Shown one piece after another: positions 55,117 to 64,000 of a DNA stretch of 64,000 nt. A program made the position numbers and the translations under genes. The DNA is from Actinomyces bovis (GTDB lineage Bacteria > Actinomycetota > Actinomycetes > Actinomycetales > Actinomycetaceae). The DNA lies in assembly GCF_900444995.1 (NCBI RefSeq), contig NZ_UAPQ01000001.1, positions 310,001 to 374,000 of the forward strand, given 5' to 3'. The number at the start of each line of letters is the position of its first letter. Position 1 is the stretch's first letter. The notes under the pieces were generated by a model. The model had not been told where the DNA came from and did no database searches. It saw nothing but the letters and a program-made list of their open reading frames with translations.

Positions 55117-55956
55117 TTAGTGGCCCTGGGCTTCTTCGGCCTGGTCAGTGAGCACAGCGGTATAAGCACGCACCTCGAAAGGAGTAGTGGTGTTAGTAGT
55201 AGTGATACTGCCTTGAACCGGCCTAGACCCCTGCCCGGGGGTCGTGAAAGTCGCCGACCAGGTCGTAGTCACCGTGATCTTCAAGTCCTTAGCCGGCTGA
55301 TCATAATAATGAAAGACCGTGTGATCCGGATACGGCGCACCAGGATCAGTGCCACGCGTAGTAGTCCCATCCCCCCAATCCCAGGCATAAGACACCGGCG
55401 TCGCAGTGATAGTTACAGGCGTACCCAAGATCGTGGTGTTAAGAACCTGCGGACTAGCACTAGTGTAAGCAATCACCGGCATATCCAAACGAGTCCGAGC
55501 ACTAGGCGGCTGACGAGTAATACCAGAACCCTTAGCCAAAAGCTTGCTCACCTGAGACCGAGTAACACTAACCGTACGCGGACCCCCAGGCGCACGCACA
55601 ACAGGCACCTGGGGAGCGGGCTGCCCAGCAGGCAAACAAGACACATAAACCTGAAAATAGATCTCCGCATCATCCGCCCCAGCACAACGCCCCGCCACCA
55701 CCCGATTCCACAACTCAGTAACAGAAAGCGGCCGAGCCGGACCGACGTATGTACCTCGGTCTCCGTATCGTTGTTGTTCCAGCACGGTGGACGAAGAATC
55801 CCCTGAAGTGTCGACAACTTCAACCGTTTCCCGATAATTGGCAGCCAGATCAATCGATGATTGCTCCGCCCAAGACTGAATCTCAGTAGCAGGTTCTGGA
55901 GGTGCGGGAGATGTCGCTCCCAACAAGACTATGGGGATTAGAACTGATGTGATCAT
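55117..55956 (-). CDS. secreted protein with a PKD-like domain
   Basis: From the ATG at 55956 the 279-residue protein has a short hydrophobic signal (MITSVLIPIVLLGATSPAPP). A PKD-like stretch follows near residues 190-225 (YAWDWGDGTTTRGTDPG, YPDHTVFHYYD), and a Thr-rich beta segment near the C-terminus. Two Cys in GRCAGADD and YVSCLPAG may form a disulfide. The ATG overlaps the upstream gene's stop (ATGA), so both are co-translated. The function is unknown. The base composition is A/C-rich on the plus strand, unlike the housekeeping genes. Confidence 0.78.
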   Translation of the reverse strand: MITSVLIPIVLLGATSPAPPEPATEIQSWAEQSSIDLAANYRETVEVVDTSGDSSSTVLEQQRYGDRGTYVGPARPLSVTELWNRVVAGRCAGADDAEIYFQVYVSCLPAGQPAPQVPVVRAPGGPRTVSVTRSQVSKLLAKGSGITRQPPSARTRLDMPVIAYTSASPQVLNTTILGTPVTITATPVSYAWDWGDGTTTRGTDPGAPYPDHTVFHYYDQPAKDLKITVTTTWSATFTTPGQGSRPVQGSITTTNTTTPFEVRAYTAVLTDQAEEAQGH

Positions 55957-56720
55957 TTGCTGTGGTACCCCTCGTGCACGACCCACTGACCGTCGACTCG
56001 GTATACTGAAAGTTTCAGCGTCAAAGGTTCCGCACGTTCGGTCTGACGGCTGGAACCGTCAGCCTTGTACTGAAGCGTCCCAGGGTCACCCAGATCAAGT
56101 TCGACCAGTGAGTAGATATGTCCTTCAGCCGGGTCGGCGTAGCGCACAGCCTTGATTTCATATTCCCAGTGGTCGGCCCAACCACCTTGCGCGTGCAGCC
56201 TCTTGGCGTTATCAATCACCGAGTTGCAAAAGACGCACTCGTCATCACTCATGGCCTCGAGCTGCGAGGTATCACCAGTGGCGAAGGCGTAGGTATATAA
56301 CTGCAAGAAATACCGGCCACTTCGGGCCGCCCCCTGAGGAGTATTGTCATCCATCCCCTCCAAACGCTCCGGCACAACCGTCCCCAAAGCCTTCTGCCGA
56401 GAAGCAGCCGCCTCCACAGACAAAGTCGCCGACGCCGACGCACTAGGACTCGCCCCCAAACTCACCCCAGCAGCCGCAGCAGAAGCCGAAGCCCGAGCCC
56501 GATCCTGAGCCGCATAAGACGCAGCCAACCTAGGAATATCAACCGTAGGACTAGCCACCGCCCCACCCCGCCCCTGACAAGCACCAACCCCCAACCCCAC
56601 ACACAACACCAAACACCCCAACCTGCCTAACCTCCGGCCAGCAGCACGCCCCACCACGGCCAAACCACCCTCAGCGCCGCGACCTACGCCGTCGCCAAAC
56701 TCGCGCACCATCCAACTCAT
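55953..56720 (-). CDS. DUF6318-like lipoprotein
   Basis: From the ATG at 56720 the protein has 255 residues with an Arg-containing signal and lipobox (LGCLVLCVGLGVGAC). An Ala/Ser-rich linker of about 50 residues follows, then a globular domain with GAARSGRYFLQLYTYAFATG, DDECVFCNSVI and a C-terminal KLSVYRVDGQWVVHEGYHSK. This matches actinobacterial DUF6318 proteins. The open frame further upstream is Gly-rich shadow. It is coupled to the PKD-protein gene. The pair suggests an envelope complex of unknown role. Confidence 0.78.
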   Translation of the reverse strand: MSWMVREFGDGVGRGAEGGLAVVGRAAGRRLGRLGCLVLCVGLGVGACQGRGGAVASPTVDIPRLAASYAAQDRARASASAAAAGVSLGASPSASASATLSVEAAASRQKALGTVVPERLEGMDDNTPQGAARSGRYFLQLYTYAFATGDTSQLEAMSDDECVFCNSVIDNAKRLHAQGGWADHWEYEIKAVRYADPAEGHIYSLVELDLGDPGTLQYKADGSSRQTERAEPLTLKLSVYRVDGQWVVHEGYHSK

Positions 56721-56934
56721 CACAAAACCACCTCTCAGGGCGAGGAAAAAAGAGCCAGCACCATCACAGAACCCAAGCACCCACCCAGCCAGGCCATCAG
56801 GGCGAAGACCACAACCAGTGGGAACCAAAACCAGACTACCGCCCACACCACCCCCAAAACCCACCTGTGGACAACCAAACCAAAACCCCACCCCACAACC
56901 AAAACCCCACCCCATGACCAAAACGCCCACACCA

Positions 56935-56972
56935 CAGGCGTTCACAACACAAACAGGCGTTCACAACACAAA
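56935..56972. repeat. 19-bp perfect tandem repeat upstream of the DUF6318 gene
   Basis: CAGGCGTTCACAACACAAA occurs twice back to back. It lies between the amidohydrolase stop and the A/C-rich leader (56721-56934) of the DUF6318 gene. It might hold a regulator site; nothing else in that leader is recognisable. Confidence 0.7.
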
Positions 56973-56992
56973 GCGGGCAGGCCGCTGCCAAG

Positions 56993-58063
56993 CTAAGCGG
57001 CTGAAACTATGGCGCGGGGCTGCAAAAGCTGCGCTAGGTCGGTCGCCGGGTCAGCGTCGTAAAGCACCATTGGCTCCCCCTCCCCCAAGGGCACCCCCAG
57101 AAACTCACGAGCCGACGTCGTCGCCAATCGCAAAATCTCCGCGTCCGCCAGACCCACCCGACGCCAGGCCAACAACTCGCGCGGCAGCGTGTCATGAGGC
57201 AGGCTGCCGCCTGCATCCGAACCCGGCAGCAACCGGACCCCCGCCTCATGCATAGCCGCCACTTGCACCTCATGCCCCGCATGCAAAGCCGTCACCGTGG
57301 CGGCATAACGCGGATATCTCGCACCGGCCTGCGCGGCAAAGCCAGGGAAATGATCCACCTGCAGCAGGGTCGGCGTAACCGCCACGCCCTGCGCAGCAAT
57401 CTGCGCGATCTCCTCGGGCCCAGCTCCCGTAGCATGCTCCAGGCAATCCACCCCCGCCTCCAACAGCGGCGCCAAAGTTGCGTGGGCAAAAGTGTGTACG
57501 GTTACCCGCGCCCCGTTCTCATGCGCAGCAGCAACGGCGTCACGCAGCACCTCAGCGGGCCAAAGGGGAACGATGTCGGCGTCCGCCCCGGCAGAGCGGT
57601 CAATCCAGTCCCCCACCAGCTTCACCCAGCCGTCCCCGGCGCGAGCCTGCCGCGCCACCGCCTCCGGCAACAGGCTCGGGTTCTCAAGCTCCTCAGCGAA
57701 GCCGCGCAGATAGCGGCGAGGCCGGGCCAGGTGCCGTCCAGCGCGCAACACGCCGGGCAGCAGTTCCCCCGGTGCCGCCCCAGCCGCAACTCGCTCGGCT
57801 TGTGCGGCGTCATCAGTCAGCCAATGCGTGTCAGTGGGTGCGCCACAGTCGCGCACTAGCAGCACTCCGGCGCTGCGGGCAGCACGGGCCTGAGCCAAAG
57901 TCCTGGTTCGGTCTACGGCGCCTTCCGCCCCCAGTCCCAGGTGACAGTGCACGTCCACCAGCCCGCCCGGCAGGCGAAAGCCGTCGAGGCCTGCACCGGC
58001 CTCGGCGGTAAGCACAGGCACCGGCTTAGTCCCGGCGCCGACAGGGCTTTCTGTGCCTCTCAT
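56993..58063 (-). CDS. amidohydrolase-family metal-dependent hydrolase
   Basis: The 356-residue protein has the metal motif LVDVHCHLG near residue 36, His in VTVHTFAHA and LEHATG, and a catalytic Asp in GSDAGGSLPHD. It belongs to the imidazolonepropionase-like amidohydrolases. The substrate cannot be read from sequence. It lies downstream of ffh on the same strand with about 115 bases between. Confidence 0.88.
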   Translation of the reverse strand: MRGTESPVGAGTKPVPVLTAEAGAGLDGFRLPGGLVDVHCHLGLGAEGAVDRTRTLAQARAARSAGVLLVRDCGAPTDTHWLTDDAAQAERVAAGAAPGELLPGVLRAGRHLARPRRYLRGFAEELENPSLLPEAVARQARAGDGWVKLVGDWIDRSAGADADIVPLWPAEVLRDAVAAAHENGARVTVHTFAHATLAPLLEAGVDCLEHATGAGPEEIAQIAAQGVAVTPTLLQVDHFPGFAAQAGARYPRYAATVTALHAGHEVQVAAMHEAGVRLLPGSDAGGSLPHDTLPRELLAWRRVGLADAEILRLATTSAREFLGVPLGEGEPMVLYDADPATDLAQLLQPRAIVSAA

Positions 58064-58180
58064 GAGCTCAGGCTAAGGCAGCCTGCAGCCAATACTGCCA
58101 AGGCCAGCGTGGCCGTCGCCCACCGAGCCTCTGCCTCCAGCTCGACCCCAGCCCAGCCCCCAGCCCAGCCCAGCCTTAGC

Positions 58181-59815
58181 TCAGATCCCCAGGTGGCGGC
58201 GCAGGTCCTCCGGCAGGCCCGCCAGCGTATCCTGACCGATCCCAGCGTCCTGGCTCGGCATGATGCCGTAGCCACTAGGTCCAGGCTGGGTACCCAGGCC
58301 AAAGGCTGATCCCGCAGCCTGCTGCGGTGCCTCCGCCACCTCTACGGCGCCGCCCTCGCGAGCGGCGCGCGCCTGAGCAGCGGCCTTTGCGGGGTTGCCG
58401 GAGCGTCCCTTCTTGCCGCCCTTGCCCTTCTTGGCTTTGGGGGCCTGACGGGCTTTGGCACGCTTACCCATGGAAGGCAGGGATCCCATGCCGGTCATGC
58501 CATTGCCGTCCAGGCCACCGGAAGCCATAGCTTCCATCATCTTCTTGGCCTGACCGAAGCGCTCCACCAGCTCGTTAACGGCCTGCACGGTGGTGCCCGA
58601 GCCCTTGGCAATGCGGGCGCGCCGCGAACCGTTGAGGATGCCTATGTCGCGCCGCTCGGCGGGGGTCATGGAGCAGACAATCGCCTCCACGCGGTCCACC
58701 TCGCGCTCGTCAAAGGCGTCCAGGGCCTCACGCATCTGCCCCATGCCCGGCATCATGCCCAGCAGCTTCTTCATAGAGCCCATCTTGCGGATCTGGCGCA
58801 GCTGGTTCAGGAAGTCGTCCAGAGTGAAGGCCCCAGAGGCGAGCTTGGCGGCAGCGTCCTCCGCCTCTTTCTCGTCAAAAGCTTTCTGAGCCTGCTCAAT
58901 GAGGGTGAGCAGGTCACCCATATCCAGGATGCGGGAGGCCATTCGGTCGGCGTGGAAGCGCTCAAAGTCTTTGAGGCCCTCGCCGGTGGAGGAGAAGAGG
59001 ACCGGTGCGCCAGTGACCCCTCGCACGGACAGAGCCGCACCACCGCGGGCGTCGCCGTCGAGTTTGGACAAGACCACGCCGGTGAAGCCGACGCCGTCGC
59101 GGAAGGCCACCGAGGTGTTGACGGCGTCCTGACCAACCATGGCGTCTAGGACAAAGAGAATCTCGTGGGGGCGGACGGCGTCGCGGATGCGGATCGCCTG
59201 GTCCATCATCTCGGCGTCAACGCCCAGGCGGCCAGCGGTGTCCACCACCACGACGTCGTAACCGTGCGTGCGGCCCTGCTCCACACCGGTGCGGGCCACC
59301 TCCACCAGATCGCCGACGCCGTTGCCGGGCTCGGGAGCCCAGATGTCTACACCTGCGCGTTCAGCCACAACGCCCAGCTGGGTGACGGCGTTGGGGCGCT
59401 GCAGGTCGGAGGCAACCAACAGGACGCGCTTTTTCTCACCTTTGAGCCAGTAGCCGAGCTTTCCAGCCAGGGTGGTCTTACCGGCACCTTGCAGACCGGC
59501 GAGCATGATGATGGTGGGGCCACGATCCGCCCAGTTGAGCTCGCGGGTGGCGCCACCGAGCACCTCGATCAGCTCATCGTTGACAATCTTGACGACCTGC
59601 TGGCCGGGGTTCAGGGCCTTGGAGCGGACCGCATCCTTGGCTTTTTCACGCACGGCGCTGGTGAAGGAGCGGACCACCGGCAGGGCGACGTCGGCCTCCA
59701 GCAGGGCGCGGCGAATATCGGTGACAGTGGCGTCAATATCGGCTTCGGTCAGCCGCCCCTTGCCACGCAGAGACTGGAACGAGGCGGTAAGCCGGTCGGA
59801 GAGGTTGCCGAACAC
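58181..59815 (-). CDS. ffh: signal recognition particle protein Ffh
   Basis: Ffh binds signal peptides and 4.5S RNA and docks with FtsY. The GTG at 59815, with GGAAGG eight bases before, gives 544 residues: N domain, G domain (GLQGAGKTTLAGKLG at about 107-121, DTAGR, TKLDGDARGGAAL) and M domain (GSMKKLLGMMPGMGQMREAL). A Gly/Lys/Ala-rich C-terminal tail of about 60 residues follows the M domain. Upstream frame is rejected. Confidence 0.96.
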   Translation of the reverse strand: MFGNLSDRLTASFQSLRGKGRLTEADIDATVTDIRRALLEADVALPVVRSFTSAVREKAKDAVRSKALNPGQQVVKIVNDELIEVLGGATRELNWADRGPTIIMLAGLQGAGKTTLAGKLGYWLKGEKKRVLLVASDLQRPNAVTQLGVVAERAGVDIWAPEPGNGVGDLVEVARTGVEQGRTHGYDVVVVDTAGRLGVDAEMMDQAIRIRDAVRPHEILFVLDAMVGQDAVNTSVAFRDGVGFTGVVLSKLDGDARGGAALSVRGVTGAPVLFSSTGEGLKDFERFHADRMASRILDMGDLLTLIEQAQKAFDEKEAEDAAAKLASGAFTLDDFLNQLRQIRKMGSMKKLLGMMPGMGQMREALDAFDEREVDRVEAIVCSMTPAERRDIGILNGSRRARIAKGSGTTVQAVNELVERFGQAKKMMEAMASGGLDGNGMTGMGSLPSMGKRAKARQAPKAKKGKGGKKGRSGNPAKAAAQARAAREGGAVEVAEAPQQAAGSAFGLGTQPGPSGYGIMPSQDAGIGQDTLAGLPEDLRRHLGI

Positions 59816-59961
59816 GCGGTGTCCTTCCTGGGGCGCCAAGGCGCCGTGTGTGGTGTGTGCACCCGACGGCGGAGGCGGGCTCCGCCGTGGGCATGGCTGG
59901 CGCCAGGATAGCGGTCCGGTGCTGCCCCAGGCCTGGCGAGGTCATTACAGGCGGTGTTGCC

Positions 59962-61095
59962 TCAGCCCAGCAGGGCGTCGACGAAGCCCTCGGGGTCGAA
60001 GGGCGCCAGATCGTCAGCGCCCTCCCCTAGGCCCACGAATTTCACGGGCACACCGAGTTCCTGCTGCACGGTGACCACAATGCCGCCCTTGGCGGTGCCA
60101 TCCAACTTGGTCAAAACGATGCCGGTAACGCCCACGGCCTCAGAGAAGACCTGAGCTTGGCGCATGCCGTTCTGGCCGGTGGTGGCGTCTAGGACTAGGA
60201 GGATCTCACCGACGGGGGCGATCTTCTCCATAACTCGCTTGATTTTGCCAAGCTCATCCATGAGCCCGGCCTTGTTCTGCAAGCGCCCGGCAGTGTCCAC
60301 GAGGACGACGTCGGCCCCCTGGGCGGCAGCGGCCTTGGCGGCGTCGAATGCCACCGCGGCGGGGTCTGCGCCCTCCCGATCAGAGCGGATGACGGGCACG
60401 CCCACGCGGTCGCCCCAGGTGGTGAGTTGCTCGGCGGCGGCGGCCCGGAAGGTGTCAGCGGCTCCCATGACGACGCGCTTGTCTTGAGCAACGAGCACGC
60501 GGGCGAGTTTGCCGCAGGTGGTGGTCTTGCCAGTGCCGTTAACACCCACCATGAGCACAGCGGCGGCCGGGGCGCCCTCGGTGAAGCCTGCAGCGGGGGC
60601 GGGCTTGGTGAGGTTCAGGGAGCGATCCATGGTGGGGTCTACCAGGTTGAGCAGCTCAGAGCGCAGAACGTTGCGCACGGCATTGGGGTCTTTAGTGTCC
60701 AGCACCTTGGCCTGGGTACGGAGCTGGTCCATCAGCGAAGTGGTGACCTCTAGGCCCAGATCGGAGGTGAGGAGGGTGTCCTCGATCTCCTCCCAGTCCG
60801 ACTCAGCCAGGTCGCCGCGAGAAAGCACTGAAAGCACGGCGCGGCCAAAACCGCCGGAGCCAGCCAGGCGTGCGCGCAGGCGCTGCATGCGCCCGGGTAT
60901 GGACTCGGGCAGGTCCAGGGTGGCCGACGGTGTCTCGGGGGCGCTGGTGATTTCCTCTGCCGCGGTGGGCTTGCGGGTGGTGATCTCTGGGGGCAGCTCG
61001 GAGCCAGAGCGGCGGGAGGCCAGGTACCACAGTCCTCCGGCCAGCACGAGCACGGCCAGTACGGCAAGAACGACGTAGATCGGGTCCATAGACAT
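59962..61095 (-). CDS. ftsY: signal recognition particle receptor FtsY
   Basis: The 377-residue protein has an N-terminal membrane segment ([20 protein letters not shown]), a short acidic linker and the NG domain: [15 protein letters not shown] from residue 184, [22 protein letters not shown]. It receives SRP-ribosome complexes at the membrane. It lies between smc and ffh, the usual smc-ftsY-ffh series. A second ATG two codons later is an equal start. Confidence 0.96.
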   Translation of the reverse strand: MSMDPIYVVLAVLAVLVLAGGLWYLASRRSGSELPPEITTRKPTAAEEITSAPETPSATLDLPESIPGRMQRLRARLAGSGGFGRAVLSVLSRGDLAESDWEEIEDTLLTSDLGLEVTTSLMDQLRTQAKVLDTKDPNAVRNVLRSELLNLVDPTMDRSLNLTKPAPAAGFTEGAPAAAVLMVGVNGTGKTTTCGKLARVLVAQDKRVVMGAADTFRAAAAEQLTTWGDRVGVPVIRSDREGADPAAVAFDAAKAAAAQGADVVLVDTAGRLQNKAGLMDELGKIKRVMEKIAPVGEILLVLDATTGQNGMRQAQVFSEAVGVTGIVLTKLDGTAKGGIVVTVQQELGVPVKFVGLGEGADDLAPFDPEGFVDALLG

Positions 61096-61211
61096 GCGTT
61101 AATCATGCCTGACGCTCTGGGGCCTGACGGAAAATGCGGTGCTTCGGCGGGTCAGCTCTCAGTGAGCGGAAGCGCTCTCAACTCTCGGTTGCCGGCGGCA
61201 CCCTCAAAGGC

Positions 61212-61559
61212 TCAGTTAGCGGAAGCAGCCCCGGCTTGGCGGCGCAACCGGGTTGGAGTCCAGCGGTGGGTGCTCGCGCTCTCCGCCTGGTCCAATACGC
61301 GGTCGACGGCGTCCACCAGCCCGGAAAAAGCGTCTGTGCCCATATAGGCGGGGGTGGAGTCGCGCACCATGAGCTCAGCGAGCGTGACCTCCTGGGAGAC
61401 GACGCGGACAGGTTCCTCGTCGCGCTCACGGAAGATGCCTACGAGCTCTTTGGCCCAGCGGCCCCAGGTGCGCACTGGGCGGCGCCCAGCCAGCAGGGTG
61501 GCCGGAATGACCAGCCCGAGCAGGAGAAACAGGAAACCAGGGAGCAGGACCGAAGTCAT
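61212..61559 (-). CDS. small membrane protein of unknown function
   Basis: The 115-residue protein has one N-terminal hydrophobic segment (VLLPGFLFLLLGLVIPATLL) and a charged cytoplasmic part with GRWAKELVGIFRERDEEPVR. It lies between smc and ftsY on the same strand, so it is probably co-transcribed. No family is recognised. The absence of alternative genes and the regular spacing support a real gene. Confidence 0.65.
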   Translation of the reverse strand: MTSVLLPGFLFLLLGLVIPATLLAGRRPVRTWGRWAKELVGIFRERDEEPVRVVSQEVTLAELMVRDSTPAYMGTDAFSGLVDAVDRVLDQAESASTHRWTPTRLRRQAGAASAN

Positions 61560-61637
61560 AGCTCAATGATGATCCGCTAAAAACCGACCTGCAACCGCGA
61601 GGGTATGACATGCCTCATACGAGCACCCGGCTGGCGC

Positions 61638-64000
61638 TCAGGTACCCGTGGTGGCGGCTTTAGTTTGCGCGAGTCGCTGGCTCACGGCCTTGGTTACACC
61701 CTCGCGCATAGTGATGCCATAGAGGGCATCCGCCACCTCCATGGTGCGCTTTTGATGCGTGATGATGATGAGCTGGCTGGATTCGCGCAGCTCGGTGAAG
61801 ATCTCCAGCAAACGGCCCAGATTGGTGTCATCCAAGGCTGCCTCCACCTCGTCCATCACGTAGAAGGGCGAGGGCCGAGCCTTGAAAATCGCCACCAGCA
61901 AGGCCACTGCCGCCAAGGACCGCTCGCCACCGCTAAGCAGGGACAAACGCTTGACCTTCTTACCCGCCGGGCGCGCCTCAATTTCAATGCCTGTGGTGAG
62001 CAGGTCATTGGGGTCTGTGAGCACCAGGCGGCCCTCCCCACCTGGGAAGAGCCGATCAAAAACCCCGGCGAACTGGACGGCGGTATCCGCGAAGGCGGCG
62101 CTAAACACCTCTAAGACGCGGGCATCAATCTCTTCCACGATACGCAGCAGATCCGCTCGCGAGCGCTTGAGGTCATCCAGTTGCGTGGCCAGGAACTGGT
62201 GGCGCTGCTCCAAGGCCGCGTGCTCCTCCAGCGCCAAAGGATTTACCTTTCCTAGCTTGGCCAGGTCGCGTTGGGCGCGGGCGAGTCGCTTCTCCTGCTC
62301 GGCGCGTACGAATGGCCGCCCGCCACGGGACGACGCCGGGGCCGCCGCGCCGCCGGTCTCATCCTGCGGCGCGGCGCCAGCGTCGCTGTCTGCGCCGCCA
62401 GACTGGTTATTCTCACCGGTCTGCTCGCCCTCAGCTGCCTGGTCTGCTGCAGCCGCTTCTACCTCCTCCGCGAGCGCCTCGGGCACCGGCATATGCGGCC
62501 CGTACTCCTCGACTAGGTCTTCCAGGTTCATGCCGAGTTCAGCCAGGGCCCGCTCCCCCAAGGCTTCCAGGCGCATGCGCTGCTCAGCGCGGGCCACTTC
62601 CTCACGGTGGGCAGCATCCGTCAGGGAAGCCAATTCACGCGAATGCTGGTCAATCTGCTCGCGGACCGCGTTAATTGCCACGGTGGTTTGACTGCGTTCT
62701 TCATCCAGACGGCGTCGCTCAGCTAGGGCCGCGGTCACTGACTGCGCGGCGGCTTGGGCGGCCAAGGCAGCCTGGTCACGCACGTGGGTGGCGACGCGCA
62801 GCCTTGCCAGACGCCGCGCCTCTGCCCGCTCCGCTTGCGCCCGGGCCTCACGTTCCCGGCGGGCGGCTGAACGCAGTGACTGCGCGCGACCCCGACTGGA
62901 ACGTTCCCGCTCCTCGGCGGTGCGCAGGGTGAGTCGGGCTTCGGTTTCGGCGGCCCGAGCCTGGGTAGCGGCGGCTGCGGCTGCCTCCCGGGCTTGACGG
63001 GCCTTAGCCAATACAGCCTCTTCGTCCTCGGCCTGCCCGGCAGGCTCCTCCAACGCGCTCAAGGCAGCGGAAGCGGCGGACAGCTCCGCAGTGCGGGTGG
63101 TGAGTTCTTGTTCCGCGCGTTCCAGGACTCGCTTGGCCCGGCCCTCCTCCTCGCTGGCGGCGCGGGCAGCGGAAGCGAGGCGGGCTACTTCTTCGGCAGC
63201 GCGAGCGGCCTCGGCGTCGGCGCGACGCAGCTGTGCTAGAGCTTCAGACAGGCCTTGGCGGGCTTCGTCTTCCGCCGCGCGGGCAGCCTCGACGGCGGCA
63301 GCGGCCTCGGTCTCTGCTGCGGCAGCGGACTCTGCCTCCGCCACGGCCTCCTCGTGGGCGGCGGTCAGTTCCAAAATAGAGGAGGCACCGCGCCCAGCCC
63401 CGGTCACCCAACCGGGGGCCAGCACGTCGCCCGCCTGAGTGGCCACCACTGCTGCGGGCACGGCTTGGCGCAGGGCGTTGGCGGCGGCCAGATCGGTGAC
63501 GACGACGGCCCCGCCCAACAGCCGATCCAGCAAGGCTGCCAGCGCCGGAGCCTTGGCCACAGCAGACTTGGTAACAGTCACGAGTTCCCGAGCTGGCAGG
63601 GCCGTGGGCGCGGCGTCGGCGATATTCTGCGCCAACGCTTCTACGGCGGAGCTTTCAAGTCCAGGTACCTCGCCGGTGGCCAGCACGAGACGGACTTGCC
63701 CGGCGTCCTGCTCGCGGGCGAGTTCTAGGGCGTTGCCGGCGGCGTCGGCGTCGGAAATCAAGGCGGCCCCGGCGAGTTCACCTAGCAGAGCAGCTACGGC
63801 GTTCTCCCAACCGCGTTTGATGCGCAGCTGTTCCGCCAGGGGGCCGAGCATCCCGCTCGGGGCAGCTTCAATCAGGGCCCCAGTGCCGTCCTTGCTGCGC
63901 AGGGACAGGGCCAGGGTGTCGCGGCGGGCGGTCCAGGTGGCCACGTCGGCGGCGGCTTCGCGGCGGGCTTCATTGGCGGAGGCGACGGCGTCACGGGCAG
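61638..64000 (-). CDS. smc: chromosome segregation protein SMC, hinge to C-terminal head (cut by window edge)
   Basis: The frame is open to the window end, so the N-terminal head and first coiled coil lie outside. Visible are the hinge (GWENAVAALLGELAGAALIS, APGWVTGAGRGASS), about 350 residues of Ala/Glu/Arg coiled coil and the C-terminal head with signature LSLLSGGERSLAAVALL and Walker B FYVMDEVEAALDD. SMC with ScpAB organises and segregates the chromosome. The coil carries a Gly/Gln/Asp insert near NNQSGGADSDAGAAPQDE. It leads the smc-ftsY-ffh series. Confidence 0.95.
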   Translation of the reverse strand, partial: ARDAVASANEARREAAADVATWTARRDTLALSLRSKDGTGALIEAAPSGMLGPLAEQLRIKRGWENAVAALLGELAGAALISDADAAGNALELAREQDAGQVRLVLATGEVPGLESSAVEALAQNIADAAPTALPARELVTVTKSAVAKAPALAALLDRLLGGAVVVTDLAAANALRQAVPAAVVATQAGDVLAPGWVTGAGRGASSILELTAAHEEAVAEAESAAAAETEAAAAVEAARAAEDEARQGLSEALAQLRRADAEAARAAEEVARLASAARAASEEEGRAKRVLERAEQELTTRTAELSAASAALSALEEPAGQAEDEEAVLAKARQAREAAAAAATQARAAETEARLTLRTAEERERSSRGRAQSLRSAARREREARAQAERAEARRLARLRVATHVRDQAALAAQAAAQSVTAALAERRRLDEERSQTTVAINAVREQIDQHSRELASLTDAAHREEVARAEQRMRLEALGERALAELGMNLEDLVEEYGPHMPVPEALAEEVEAAAADQAAEGEQTGENNQSGGADSDAGAAPQDETGGAAAPASSRGGRPFVRAEQEKRLARAQRDLAKLGKVNPLALEEHAALEQRHQFLATQLDDLKRSRADLLRIVEEIDARVLEVFSAAFADTAVQFAGVFDRLFPGGEGRLVLTDPNDLLTTGIEIEARPAGKKVKRLSLLSGGERSLAAVALLVAIFKARPSPFYVMDEVEAALDDTNLGRLLEIFTELRESSQLIIITHQKRTMEVADALYGITMREGVTKAVSQRLAQTKAATTGT

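Noticed and set aside
1-64000. tRNA and rRNA genes
   Set aside because: Scanning the intergenic gaps showed no T-loop and acceptor pair arrangement. The longer gaps hold hairpins and leaders only. A dedicated tRNA search was not possible here.

Overview
The window is high-GC bacterial DNA from an actinobacterium, most likely Actinomyces or a close relative in the Actinomycetaceae. The evidence is the set of conserved actinobacterial gene blocks, the frequent GTG starts and the Ala/Pro-rich protein tails. Species identity is inference. No rRNA, tRNA, CRISPR array, transposase or phage gene was seen. Nearly all housekeeping genes lie on the minus strand, and short plus-strand blocks interrupt them.

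Layout by coordinate. 1-12100: end of dapA, a GNAT gene, dapB, an M16 peptidase, pnp, rpsO, ribF, truB and rbfA, then a plus-strand rarD and a Xre/RES toxin-antitoxin pair. 12100-17160: infB, ylxR, nusA, rimP. 17270-20450: a Tat-type lipoprotein gene, proS and an S4-domain gene. 20560-27240: a DUF4081-GNAT gene, ispG, an rseP-like M50 protease, dxr, a DivIVA-domain gene and rlmN. 27526-29837: an ABC ATPase with its large membrane partner. 29886-34166: cdsA, frr, pyrH, tsf, rpsB. 34675-41249: an M23 peptidase gene, xerC, dprA, comM, yraN, a DUF2469 gene, rnhB. 41266-49181: lepB, rplS, trmD (fused to a GNAT domain), rimM, a lipoprotein gene with a toxin/immunity cassette behind it, khpA, rpsP. 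49538-53224: an ABC exporter with a two-component system. 53254-56720: an AGCS symporter and a two-gene secreted-protein operon. 56993-64000: an amidohydrolase, ffh, ftsY, a small membrane protein and the C-terminal half of smc.

How the genes work together. The minus strand carries translation and ribosome assembly (rpsO, rpsP, rpsB, rplS, tsf, frr, infB, rbfA, rimP, rimM, truB, trmD, rlmN, proS), transcription and RNA decay (nusA, pnp), protein export (ffh, ftsY, lepB, rseP), the MEP isoprenoid pathway (dxr, ispG), lysine/DAP synthesis (dapA, dapB) and DNA uptake and recombination (dprA, comM, xerC).

The most notable feature is at 46360-48405. A roughly 2-kb cassette carries a Tdi1-like immunity gene (GAD-like plus DUF1851) and an Ntox15/Tde1-like DNase toxin gene with an HNPD motif. 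It sits directly behind a lipoprotein gene and is flanked by a perfect 38-bp direct repeat that duplicates the 3' end and stop codon of that gene. No integrase or secretion gene is inside it. Other points of interest are the Xre/RES pair between infB and rbfA, the TrmD-GNAT fusion, a symmetric four-box array upstream of the AGCS symporter, and strand-asymmetric sequence around the DUF6318/PKD operon.
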